NCBI GenBank assembly: GCA_023935145.1
Contig: CM043697.1
Span: forward strand, 56,559,501 to 56,623,500
Length of the DNA stretch: 64,000 nucleotides
Source: Bretschneidera sinensis
Taxonomy: Eukaryota; Streptophyta; Magnoliopsida; Brassicales; Akaniaceae
Direction: 5' to 3'
The notes beneath the pieces were generated by a model, which was not told the origin of the DNA, did no database searches, and saw only the letters and a program-made list of their open reading frames with translations. This document shows, in pieces, positions 1-10,915 of the stretch; position 1 is the first letter of the stretch; the number at the start of each line of letters is the position of its first letter. Position numbers and translations under genes: made by a program.

Positions 1-1119
1 TGCAGTTTTAGATAATCTAAGTTCGGTTTTCTTCCTTTACATAATTCATAAGGACTAAATCATTTAGATGTTACCTTATTATGAATATAATATGTAGTAA
101 GTAATGCTTCACCCCATAAATCAATTGGTAATTTTGCATTAAAAAGTATACGATTAACTATTTCAACCAATGATCTATTCTTTCTTTCAGCTAAACCACT
201 TTGTTGTGGTGTATAATGTATTGTAATTTGATGAATGATGACATTCTTTTCACAAAATTCACGCATAAAATATTCTCCACCTTTATCGGATCGAAGAACC
301 TTAATTTCTTATCTAATTGAATTCAACTTCAGCCTTATATTTCTCAAACATACCAAAAAGTTCTTCTTTTGTTCTTAATAAATAAACATACATAAACCTA
401 CTAAAGTCATCAACAGATGTGATTAAATATCTTTTACCACCACGACTAAGCATGCCATTTAATTCACAGATATGTGAATGAATTAATTCTAAAATTTTAG
501 AATCTCTTTTAATACTTGAAAATAGTTTCTTAACAATTTTAGATTTAGCACAAATTTCACATGTCATAACTATCATTGTAGTCAATCAATTCTATTTTTT
601 TTTATATTCATTAAAGTACGACAATTTAAATAAGTCAAATGTTCATACCAAATAGATAACTCAACAATATAAGCAGAATATACGATATTATTATTATTAA
701 TGCTTAACTTGTACATGATAAACTTGTCGAATTCAAACACTACCCAAAACCCCTTCTTACAAAGTAAATCAACATAAACCAGGTTCTTCCTAAGGTTAGG
801 TACAAACAAAACATTAACTAAAGTCAGCATTTTCCCGGATGTGAAATCAATCTCACCAGTATTTTTACCAACAATGTGGGAACAATCATCGTTTTTCATA
901 TGAACTTCACTAGTCGCTTCCTCAAATATTTTGAAGAACAACTTGTGTTTGCAGACATGATATGTTTCTCCATAATCGAGCCACCGCCCAGATTTTTCAG
1001 TTTTTATGTTAATATCAAAGATCATGAACATAAGACCTTTTCCACCATGTTTGCTTTACTCTTTAGATTAGTCTAATGATGCCTACATTGTTTGGTAAAG
1101 TGATCATCTTTCTAGCAAA

Positions 1120-1151
<32 letters not shown>

Positions 1152-1793
1152 CCGTTGTGGGTTTTTTTTTCTTAAATTGTTGGTCATTATTCTTGGCTTG
1201 TAAGTTCTAATTCTTAGATTGGTTCCCTTCCACATAAAATGTACCTTGGATTCAAATGTAGCAAAATTATTTTTTATCACGTAAATGTGACTCATCTTCT
1301 ATGTGAAGATGTTTATGAATTTGTTCCAAAGTGAAGTCCTCAGTCTTATGCAATAGTCTCTTACCATAGCCTTTCGAAGGAGGAAATTTGTCAATAATGC
1401 GTCCATTTGAAAAGTATCTAGAAGAGTTATCTTCTGAGAACAAATCTTGTTAATAAGCACTTGCAATTCATGGACTTGCTCATGTACCAGTTTACTATCA
1501 ACCATATGAAATTCAAAATATTTAGAAATTTAAAACTTATTGTTACCTTCTTCCTCAGTCTTGTATTGAATTCCAATTGATTCCAAATGTTCCTTACAAA
1601 CTTGACTTTAGTGACTAAGTCATGGAGACAATCAAATAAAGTGTTCAAGATGTGTCATCAGCACAACATCTCATCCTCCTTGTGTTTCTTCCTCTCCAAA
1701 CGAACCTTCTCAATAGCTGCTGCACTATGTTGTATTCCATCTTTCACTTAGTTTCGGATCATTTGGTACAAGAGGAAGATTTGGGTCCAAAAC
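1..1793 (-). pseudogene. Ty1/copia polyprotein remnant (gag to integrase)
   Basis: Read on the minus strand, the pieces follow copia order. Gag-like sequence lies at about 1790-1299 (VHELQVLINK helix region). A protease/pre-integrase piece lies at 1031-582 (GEIDFTSGKMLTLVNVLFVP, NLRKNLVYVDLL). Integrase core pieces follow at 585-313 (YLITSVDDFSRFMYVYLL) and 266-60 (TPQQSGLAERKNRSLVE, LWGEALLTTYYI). The fragments are in different frames and separated by stops. A run of 30 T residues (1122-1151) breaks the segment where the zinc knuckle would be expected. No LTR is visible and RT/RNase H would lie off the left edge. The remnant ends exactly where the TK1 5' LTR begins, so TK1 may have inserted into it. 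The family is clear; the copia lineage is not resolved. Confidence 0.85.
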
Positions 1794-2672
1794 TGTGATA
1801 CATGTACCCTCAATGCAAGGGCAAAAGAGTAATTGTGATAGTTATATTAAAATTTCATATGAAATCATGTATGCATATATAAAGATTGAAAGTTGAAATT
1901 GAAAGAATTTTGAAGAAAAATGTTGAAATTTTGTTTTGAAAAGAGTTAGAAGCTTTACAAAGAAAAGAGTACATAAATTTCTTACAGATTGAAGGAAAGA
2001 GATAAAATTTTTTTGAAAGCTTAAGGGATCAACTGGTCGACTGGTTGCCCAACTAATCGACTAGATAGTTGATTGGTTACCTAACTAGTCAACTAGCAAG
2101 GGTGATCAATTGACTGGCTGAGTGGACTGATCAGCTAGTAACCAACCAAAAAGGAAGAAAAAGAGTTTTTGTAATTTTTGGATAAAAAGGCGATTGGCTT
2201 GTTTAAGATTGGTCGATCGGACCAGTTAATTGATAGATGAAAAGATATATGGAATTATGATTATGATTGAAATATAAAATATGACTAGAAGTATACAAAT
2301 TGAGTACTTCTAGTAAGTAAATTGAATTCACTGAGCTTGTGAAGCTCACTCTTCATTGTTAAATAATTTCAAGTTGTGGACAGCATCGATATATCTATAT
2401 TTTGAGTTCAGAGTAAGACTATAGGTATGTCCAGTATGGTCAGTATCCTCAGAATGTAATAAGAAAAAAAATTGAGAAAGACAGTTATTCATACATTGTA
2501 TATATTTAAATATTATATGTGATGATGTAACTCCTCTGAAAAGAGTTTAGGATATTGTTGTAAATATTATTTGAGATGATGATGTATTATATTGTTGCAT
2601 ATATGTTTCGTGCTTGGATTCAAATTGTGATGACACCATCTCGAGTAGGCCAACCCATGATGGAGCGTTACA
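1794..2672 (+). repeat. TK1 5' LTR
   Basis: It starts TGTGATAC and ends CGTTACA, giving the near-inverted TGT...ACA ends shared with the other TK LTRs. Bases 1800-2230 align with 30804-31220 of the 3' copy. Many sites that are CG in the 3' copy read TG or CA here (for example ACTGGTCGACTGG against TCGGTCGACCGG), as expected from loss of methylated cytosines. After about 2237 it skips the TATA-containing part seen at 31285 and jumps to the CACTGAGCTTGTGAAGCTCA block typical of the family's LTR 3' half, so it carries an internal deletion. Confidence 0.8.
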
Positions 2673-2690
2673 ATTTTGGTTTCAGGTTGG
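2673..2690 (+). promoter_or_regulatory. TK1 primer binding site
   Basis: Directly after the LTR the sequence reads ATTTTGGTTTCAGG, a decayed form of the plant initiator-Met tRNA primer site TGGTATCAGAGC. The same site is better preserved in TK2, TK3 and TK4. Confidence 0.6.
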
Positions 2691-2732
2691 TCTCGAGTAG
2701 GTTTTATGATTTTTTAGACTATATAAAACTTA

Positions 2733-4130
2733 ATGAAGTGCAAGATTAAAACAAATTATATCTTAATGCAGAATCTGAGGATACTATATGGACATAGCAA
2801 ACCTAGATGTAGAGTTATGAATCAGAGAGGGTATGGTATGCCCCCATTGTTTAGAAGGGCAGAGGTTGAGATGGATGTTGAGTCTGTGGTTCCTGAGAGG
2901 GAATATATTGGTAGTACACTTGGTACTAGTGCGGCTGTGAGAGAATCTGGTGTTAGAAGATATGAGTTAAGAGACACTCTTGTTTATTCTATTGAGAGGT
3001 TGAATGTAGCAGAGGGTATCGTTGATAGCTTATAGCGTGGACTGGATGAACAGGTTAGGAAAAAACCTGATGTTGTTATAAATCTTGTGAGGCATGATGT
3101 TCAGGAATGAGAAGGTGACTTTGCATAAGAGATGCAGGGAGACTGCTTTGCTAGGTTCATTAAATTGAAACCTAGTCTTTTAGAGGGTCTAATAATCCTT
3201 ATGAAGCTGAGTTATGGGTGAAACGCATTGAACGTCTATTTGGTGTCTTGCTAGTGACTAATAGGTATAGGTTTACCTTTGCTTCATTTTAGTTAAAAGG
3301 TGAGGCCTCTGAATGGTAAGAAGATACTCTTCCTAGGATGAGTACAGATGTAGATAGACCCTTAACCTGGAGCAGGTTTAAAGAGGAGTTCTTTGCAAAG
3401 TATTTTCCAAATACTTTTAGAGCCGATCAGGAGAGAGATTTTATTCATTTGAGGTAGAATATGATGACTATGGCACAATATGATAGTAGATTTGTGGCTT
3501 TATCGAGGTTTGTGCTTGGGCTAATAAATATTGATGAGAAAAAGTGTAAGAGATTCTTAGATGGAGTACATTTTGAAATATGATCTAAACTTTCATATAT
3601 GAGGCATGTGAATTATGCTACTTTGGTGGATAAATCACTTCAGATTAAGAAAGACATGATTGAGTCTAGAGGACAGAAAGAGTGATTGAAGAGCGTTAGA
3701 CAAAAGGGTTCTAGGGGTGGTAGTATCAGTATTTAGATTGGGATATCACCTTAGAGGAGGCATTCCTTTTCACAGGGATCTAGGCAGGCTAGATCTGTAG
3801 CCTCTGTGGCTCAGTTCTGTTGGAGGTACCTCTAGGTTTGAGAAACAACCTATGGGAACTGGAGGATTTGGTAGAGGTGGGAGTGTACTACTCAGGGGAG
3901 GTGGTAGTATTATGTTTGATAGAGATACTAGAGCTTGTATGTGGAGAGGGTAGACATATCAGTGTAGATTTTCCATTGGGGAGATCAATTGAGGTGAATG
4001 TTGGAGGTGCTGGAGAAGATAGTTAGAGAGACGAAGTGGATTTGGTGGTGTTCGGAGTTGAGAATCAAGTAGATGAACAGTTGTTGAGCGAGAACGAGGT
4101 AGTCAAACGTAGCCCATAGAGAATAGAGTT
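2733..4130 (+). pseudogene. TK1 gag
   Basis: Degenerate gag of a gypsy element. The longest open piece is 2733-3035. Downstream, frame-hopping pieces recover the retrotransposon-gag fold: YEAELWVKRIERLFGVL (about 3195), SRFKEEFFAKYFPNTFRA (about 3370), MAQYDSRFVALSRFV (about 3470) and the KKCKRFLDG block. In an intact element this protein forms the particle that packages element RNA. Several in-frame stops and frameshifts make it non-functional. A zinc knuckle is not recognisable. The same layout recurs in TK2, TK3 and TK4, which supports the call. Confidence 0.75.
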
Positions 4131-5397
4131 TATGCATTGACCCAGCAGGATGCCCAAGCTACTCTTGATATTGTTATGGGTACAATATCTATTCTTGATA
4201 GACCTACTAGATTATTGATTGATCCTAGTGCAACCTATTCTTTTGCATCTAGTGTATTTATGAATTTTATTGATGCATGTGTTAGTCCTTTTAGGCATAA
4301 TATTGTTGAAGTTCCCACTAAGGATAGAGTGATAATCAGAAATGTTTACTGGGGTTGTTGATTCATATGGGTGATAGAGAATTTGAAGTTGATTTATTAC
4401 CTTTGAATACGATACATTTTTATTTGATTTTGGGAATGAATTGGTTGTCGGCGTATCACGTTTAAGTTGACTGTTTCAGGAAAAATATAGTGTTTAGAAT
4501 ACCGAGCAAGATGAGTTTAGCTTTCAAGGAGAAAGTAAAATAGTTGCAAACTGCCTTATTTATGCTTTGACTGCTAGTAAATGGTTGATGAAGGGTTGTG
4601 GGGTTATTTAGCATACGTGGTGGATTCTTGAAAGGAGGGTAAAAAGTTGGAAGAAATTTTGGTGGTGAAGAATTACTCTGATGTCTTTCCTGATGAGTTG
4701 TCTAGTTTGCCTCCCAATAGGGGATTGAATTCTCTATTGATGTCATTTCATATTCTGAACCTATTTCAATGGCACCCTAAAGAATGACACTTGTTGAGTT
4801 GAGGGAACTGAAAGTTCAACTTTAGGAATTATTAGACTAACAATTTATTTGACCTAGTGTATCACCATGGGAAGCCCTTGCATTGTTTGTGAAAAGAAAT
4901 ATAGAATGATGAGATTATGTATAAACTACAAACAGCTGAATAAGATCACTATTAAGAACAAATATCCTTTTGTCTAGGATAAGTGATTTGTTTGAGCAGT
5001 TACAGGGAGCAGGGTTGTTTTCTAACATAAAGCTAAGATCAGGTTATCACCAGTTGAGAATTAAATAGGGAGGCATGCCTAAGACTACTTTTAGGACACG
5101 TTATGATCACCATGAGTTTCTTATGATGCCATTTAGATTGAGTAATGCTCCAGCAGCATTCATGGACTTAATAAATAGAGTGTTTAAACACTTTTTCTTG
5201 ACAAGTTTGTGGTTGCGTTTATTGATGACATCTTAGTGTATTCTAAGAGTAAGGAAGAGCACATAAAACATTTAGAAATTATGTTGGAGATGTTGAAGAA
5301 AGAGAGATTGTATACTAAATATTCTAAATGTGAGTTTTGGCTGAATGAAATAACTTTCTTGGGGCATGTAGTATCTGAAGATGGTATAGCAGTTGAC
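4131..5397 (+). pseudogene. TK1 protease and reverse transcriptase (5' part)
   Basis: The aspartic protease region is recognised at 4137-4361 (LLIDPSATYSFASSVFM, where DPSATYSF replaces the usual D-S/G-G/A-T-S/H-S/F motif). RT follows from about 4660 (DVFPDELSSLPP), through the fingers block near 4915-4965 ([15 protein letters not shown]) and the [15 protein letters not shown] block near 5040, to the catalytic motif FIDDILVYS at 5218-5244. This is the only TK copy here that keeps both active-site aspartates. Scattered stops and shifts still inactivate it. The reading is cut at 5397 by a solo LTR and resumes at 6711 with the RNase H part. Confidence 0.85.
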
Positions 5398-6705
5398 TGT
5401 TGTGCAATTATCTACCTAAATTAATAAGCAAATAATCGAACTTGTTTTACTTGCAAGTGCACAAGGTCAACAGTAGCATAGTGTGCAAATGCGAGATCAT
5501 CTCCACAGAGATTGGTAAATTTTGATTTAGAATTAACTTCGCAATATAAAAAGATAGAAATAAATATTGAGTTTGAAATAGTAATAATAAAAGCGTAGGG
5601 ACTTGATATCCACCATTAATCATGTTACCACAACAAAACAGTATGCCAATGCTTTACTCATGCTATGAATATCTAATGTTTGTCAACCTAAGGGCTTGGT
5701 CCACTCCTTAAGCTATTGATTTCCCTAAGCAATGAGTTAGGCATGGTGTATACTCTAACTCTTTTCTCTCTTAAGGGATTCAACATGGTGTATACTGAGT
5801 TGTTCCTGAAGAGAGCCTAGGATATGTGGAAATAGACAACCACACGAGACCTAGGGTTTGGTCCACTCATGGTTTTCTATGTTGATTAATCTAAAGAATC
5901 TGGCATAGATATCTTTTGTTACTAATGTTAAACCCAGGACTCGGTCATCCAAATTGATTCAACTAACTAATCCATACCACATGCATATGTTGATCAGCAA
6001 ACACATATGAGGAATTTAAATGAAAACATGCATTAATCAAGTTAAGAACCACAACATACATATCGCAAAGGTGTCAATACTAAATTATTGAGTAAACATA
6101 ATTAGGGCTTCAACCAAGCCCTACTAAAAGTTTAGTTACACATAATAAAATAAAGGAAAGAAGAAACCTGAAGGAGCTCCATTGAAGAGTCGTCAATTCT
6201 TCTGTGAAATCCCTTCTGGCCTTTGGCCTCCCGACCTAAAACTAAAACTAAAGACAAGCTCCTCTTTTTGTGTTTTACAGGGCTATTTATAAGGTTCTAA
6301 GGATACTTCGAAACCCTAATTTCCAAAACAAGACCCGAACCATTATTTCCATAACAAGTTTTGTCATTTTACTATTTACTGCCGTACTTGTGCGCTCGAT
6401 CTCATACTAGTGTGCTCGAGCATATGTGCGCTCGAGCCTTCTTCTTGCATGTGAGCGCAGGTTGCACTCAATCCTGGCTTGGGCGCTGGTGCGCTCGATC
6501 GCAAGCCTTCTGCGCTCGATCACACTAGGCAGCTTCAGTTTTTCCAGCTTTTTCTCTTTGAGTTCCAAAATGCTCCCTTTTCTCCAAGAACTTATAAAAA
6601 CCCATAAAACACAAAAAAGGAAGTAAAATAGAATAAAATATATATACTAAGGGCTTACCAAATGTAAATTTAGGGGCTTAAATATGAATATTTAAGCACT
6701 TATCA
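5398..6705. mobile_element. Solo LTR of an unrelated gypsy element
   Basis: A 1308-bp insertion splits the TK1 RT gene. It starts TGTTGTGCAA, ends ACTTATCA (TG...CA) and is flanked by the 5-bp duplication TTGAC (5393-5397 and 6706-6710). Removing the insert and one TTGAC rejoins the RT text in line with TK2 12097-12115. There is no coding capacity. Near the left end is a GCAAGTGCACAAGGTCAAC...CCACAGAGATTGG stretch of a kind I associate with Tat/Ogre-type LTRs (from memory). A short GCGCTCGA-type word occurs about five times in 6388-6525. It was most likely left by recombination between the two LTRs of a full element. Confidence 0.9.
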
Positions 6706-7449
6706 TTGACCTAGAAGGTAGAGGGAGTATTGAGTTGTGATAGACCAACTAATGTGACTAATATTAGAAGCTTCTTGGGGTTGGCTGGTTATTATAAAAA
6801 ATTTATCTAGAATTTTTATATGATTGCAATGCCTTTCACTAGATTGACCAGGAAAGAGGTGAAGTTTGTATGGTCTGAGGAGTGTGAGAAGTGTTTTTAG
6901 TTGTTGAAGGAGAAATTTACTATCGCTCCAGTTTTGGTGCTTTCTTTTGGTGATGAAGGATTTGTGGTGTATAGTGATGTGTATTAAGGGTTATGATATG
7001 TGTTGATGCAAAATGGGAAGGTAGTAGCCTATGTTTCTAGATAGTTAAAGAATCATAAGAGAAATTACCCGACCCATGACTTAGAGTTGGCTGTCATAGT
7101 GTTTGCTTTGAAAATTCGGAGACATCATCTATATAGAGCCACTTGTGAGATATTCATTAATCATAAGAGTTTAGCATACTTACCTACCCAGAGAGAGTTG
7201 AATTTGAGGTAGAGGCGATGGATGGAGTTGATTAGGGATTATGATTGTATAATTCACTATCATCTATGGAAGGTGAATGTGGTAACTGATGCATAGAGTA
7301 GGAAGTTTATAGGAAGGTTAGCTACTATAGAGAGTTATGATGTGAATTTGGTGGTGGAGTTGAAAGAAATGAGAATGAAGTTAAGTATCAATGATAGAGG
7401 AGTATTGTTGTCAAATATGGTTGTACAGTCATCCATAGTAGAACGCCTG
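6706..7449 (+). pseudogene. TK1 RT connection and RNase H
   Basis: This continues the TK1 pol gene after the solo LTR. IRSFLGLAGYYKKFI (about 6760) is the RT thumb/connection. [27 protein letters not shown] (7075-7135) and the THDLELAV block are RNase H hallmarks (tether DLELAAIV and histidines). CIIHYHLWKVNVVTDA (about 7246) matches the usual IEYHPGKANVVADALSR end of RNase H. Several stop codons interrupt it. It ends at GAACGCCTG (7449), where TK2 inserted; the integrase half resumes at 29364. Confidence 0.8.
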
Positions 7450-7692
7450 TGTAATGCTAATAATCTTAAAGTATGGGTAAATAAGTAATTTAATAAATAT
7501 AACATGGAATTAAAATAATATATATACATAAAAGATTATTATTGAATAAAATAATTCTTTTGAAAAAAAAAATGGATGCCTGGTGGATAGAAAAAAGGTT
7601 GTCCAGGTATATATAAAGGAAAAGAAAAAAAAAAAAAATTTGGACGCTAGCATCCTAAGTGTAATGTTGTTAGATTAAAAAAAAAAGTTGGG

Positions 7693-7748
7693 GACAACAC
7701 TTGGACGTCCAAGTGTTGTCACCTAACATGCACACTTTGCATGTTAGG
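7693..7748. other. Twin perfect hairpins in TK2 LTR
   Basis: Bases 7693-7720 form a perfect 28-bp palindrome (half-site GACAACACTTGGAC). Immediately after, 7722-7732 and 7738-7748 form an 11-bp stem (CCTAACATGCA) with a 5-base loop. The related LTRs of TK3 and TK4 carry different sequences at the same place that also pair. The role is unknown; they lie in the presumed U3 promoter region. Confidence 0.85.
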
Positions 7749-8591
7749 ACACTAAGCTTGCAAAATGAAAATGGAAGAACGGTGGCTGTGATTTTTAAGG
7801 TAAAAGTTTAGTATTTTCATTTTTGTTTGATATTTTTATACCAGATCCTGTTTGGTTTTCTTTTTTCTTCAATTCAAAATTTTCTATTTCTCTAAACACT
7901 TGGGGATTGAAAGAAAGGTCGAAAGAGTAAAATTTTGAAGAGATTTATGGGAGAATTTTAAAGAGAATCGAGGAAAGCTCTAAGAAAAACAAAAGGTAAT
8001 AATGTAAATTTTATTTTTGAAATTTAGTATATATGAAAAGTTCCCGGAATTTGATGTAGAAATTTAAAGGGTATGAATTGTTGAAGAATTGAAGAATAAA
8101 TTAGAAATCTTAATATAAATATTATGTCAAGTGTTGACGATCAGTAATCGGGTGCAATTACTGAAAAGAGCAGGAAAGGCAAGGAGGTGATATATGGGTA
8201 GCTCTAAGTGCTACGTGGTGAGTTAGATTTACTTTTATTAATTGAGATAAATATGAAATATACAGTGATGATATTTTAATTAATTGTTAACCTATGATTT
8301 GATGATAGATGAAAGTTAGTTGATGGGTATGATATGAATAATTGATATGTTAGAGATTTATTATATGAGAAGTAATATTATTGGAATAATAAGTTGATTA
8401 AATAATTAAGGAATGGTTGATAATTTGATATGATATATAAGAAGAAGATTTAATGAATATGATCAAATAATAATTTTGAGAAAAAGCTGGATAGCTAAAT
8501 TGAATGTCTAAATACATGCTTGTTTTATATCATTATTCATATGCATATGCATATACATGAAATAAAAGAACTGGGAGAGGGCCAGTCTAAA

Positions 8592-8807
8592 TGAAAACCG
8601 TGACAACCGGTATATGCTGGAGATAATTGAAAACCGTGACAGTCAGTATATGCTGGAGATAAATGAAAACCGTGACAGTTGGTATATACTGGAGATAATG
8701 AAAACCGTGATAGTCAGTATATGTTGGAGATAAATAAAAACCGTGATAGTCAATATATGCTGGAAATAAATGAAAACCATGACAGTCGGTATGGGTTGGA
8801 GATAAAC
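8592..8807 (+). repeat. 36-bp minisatellite in TK2 5' LTR
   Basis: Six head-to-tail copies of a unit like GAAAACCGTGACAG / TCGGTATATGCTGGAGATAA start at 8592, 8629, 8665, 8700, 8736 and 8772 (spacing 35-37). Related LTRs hold different numbers: about seven at 14325-14560 and two or three decayed copies near 16193-16290 and 22327-22410. It is a local expansion inside the LTR. Confidence 0.9.
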
Positions 8808-9666
8808 GAATTGGGAAGGCAGCCGGTTTAACATAAAAACATATCGACATATAGGAAGACGTTCCCAAATAATAATAACATTTAAATTCATGCATTGTAT
8901 TTGCTTTAAATATTGATTGTTATTGCTAGAGATGCTAAAGTGTTATTCTTGATTGTAAATTTATTGATAGATGAATGAGTCTCACAGAGAGACAAATATG
9001 ATGAGAGTTATCTGAGTGATTGATTATATGTTGTGAACTTTATAATGAGGTAATTATGAGATATAATTGATAGTCTCAAGATGATTAAATATATGAGAAG
9101 AAGAGATTGATAAATGATGGAGATTATGATATGAATAGTGATAATAGAATGCTATTATCAAATTATATGAGATATAGATAAATAAATATTGGAAGACTAT
9201 TTATACAAATTGAATACTTCTAGTAAATTTAATTCACTGAGCTTGTGAAGCTCACCTCTCATTGTTAAATAATTTCAGGTAACAGGCCGAACAGATAGAT
9301 TGGTGATCTGATATTCGGACTGAGTCATTATTTGTATATGACGTGGTCCACATCCTCAGACTAATGGAAATAAAAAATAATAATTGTAAATATTCATGCA
9401 TACTATGTTGTATATACTGTTCAGTTGAGGTCTAAATGATGTAACTCCCTTGTTAAGGGTTGAGGATAATTTAGTTGACATTTTTATATTGTTACATATA
9501 TGTGTCGTGCTGGGATTTCAAAAAGTGACGACACCGTCTCGGGGGTGACTAACCCGGGATGGATTGTTACAATTTTGGTATCAAAGTCTTAGGTTTTATG
9601 ATTATGTAGACTGCAAAAAAATAAAGAAAGTGGAAGATTAAAATAAATTATATTTTAATAAATAGT

Positions 9667-10905
9667 ATGAGGATCACATGTGGACATGCTAGAGCTAGAG
9701 TTAGAGTTATTAACTTGAGAGGACGTGGTAGGCCCAATTTTTAAATGAGCTGAGGTTGAGATTAAGGCTGAGTTAGAGTGAATTTCCTAGAAGGGAAAAT
9801 GTTGATAGTATAATTGATACTAGTAGGGGTATGAGAGAATCTAGAGTTGAAAAAGATGAGCTAAGAGAAGTCATTGCTCATGCTCTTAAGAAAATGAATG
9901 TAACAGATGATAGAGTTGATAGTCTATATCATAGACTTGATGAACAGGCTAAAGTAGTGCCTGAGGTTGTTGTAAATCCAGTAATGGTAGACATTCAAAA
10001 GGGAAAAGGTGAGTTTATGCACGAGATGCAAGGAGATTGTTTTGTTAGATATATTAAGTTGAATGTTTTATTGTTTAAAGGATCTATGAATCCTTTTGAG
10101 CCTAAGCTATGGGTAAAACATGTAGGGAGATTATCTGATATTTCACTAGTGACTAATAGGTAGAGGGTCATATTTGCTTCATTTAAGTTAAAAGGAGAAG
10201 CTTTAGAATGGTGGGAGTATACTCTTCTCAAAGTAAGTGCATATGTGAAAGACCCTTATCTTGGAATAAGTTTAAGGAGGCTTGTTCTTTTATAAATATT
10301 GCCCATATACTTTCAGAGCCCAACAAAAGAGAGATTTAATTTATTTGAGGTAAAATTGTGATGACTATGGCTCAGTATGATAGCATATTTGTGGTCTTGT
10401 CAATGGTTGTATCGAAAATGGTAGACATTAAGGAGAAGAAGTGTAAGAAGTTCCTAGATGGATTATATTTTAAGATTTGATCGAAACTATCTTACAAGAG
10501 GCATATTAATTATGTCAGGTTAGTGGATATAGCACTTCAGATTGAGAAAGATGTGATGAAGTTTAAGGGAAAGAGAAAGAGTGGTTAAAGAGGCTTAGAC
10601 ATGAATGTTCAAGAGGTAGTGATAGTATGAGTGTACAGGGTGAGAGACCACCCCAGAATGAGCGTTCCTTATTACAGGAAACTATAATACAGAGCCAGAG
10701 GTAAGCAGGATCTGTTGCTTTTGTAGCTCAGAGTAATATTGGTGGGACCCTCAGATTTGAGAGACAAGTTATTAGAACTAAAAGTTATAGTAGAGGAAGG
10801 AATGTACTACCTAGAGGATGTGGTAATGTGATAGAAAGATTAGAACATGTTATAGAGGTTATCAGATAAGATATTTATCCTAAAATTTTCCTAATTTGAG
10901 GTGCT
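9667..10905 (+). pseudogene. TK2 gag
   Basis: Gypsy-type gag. The best open piece is 9831-10163, with a charged N-terminal helix (MRESRVEKDELREVIAHALK), then HEMQGDCFVRYIKLN and FEPKLWVKHVGRLSDI, which opens the gag core. Further blocks continue after stops and shifts: LKGEALEWWEYTL (about 10190), AQYDSIFVVLS (about 10372) and KKCKKFLDGLYF (about 10440). A basic, glycine-rich tail (about 10560-10880) stands where the zinc knuckle should be, but no CCHC is visible. It would be the particle protein but is inactive here. Confidence 0.75.
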
Positions 10906-10915
10906 TTGTATATAG

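Larger units (their letters stand above)
7450..9571 (+). repeat. TK2 5' LTR (2.1 kb)
   Basis: It runs from TGTAATGCTAATA to GGATTGTTACA and is followed by ATTTTGGTATCAAAG, the Met primer site. It contains two adjacent perfect hairpins (7693-7720 and 7722-7748), a 36-bp minisatellite (8592-8807), the CACTGAGCTTGTGAAGCTCA block (9234-9253) and the TGTGTCGTGCTGGGATTT block (about 9502) shared by all TK LTRs. No protein is encoded; apparent reading frames on the minus strand here come from the minisatellite. Confidence 0.9.

Noticed and set aside
8592..8807. CRISPR-like array of 36-bp repeats
   Set aside because: Units abut directly with no unique spacers, lie inside a plant LTR and vary in number between LTR copies. 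It is a minisatellite.
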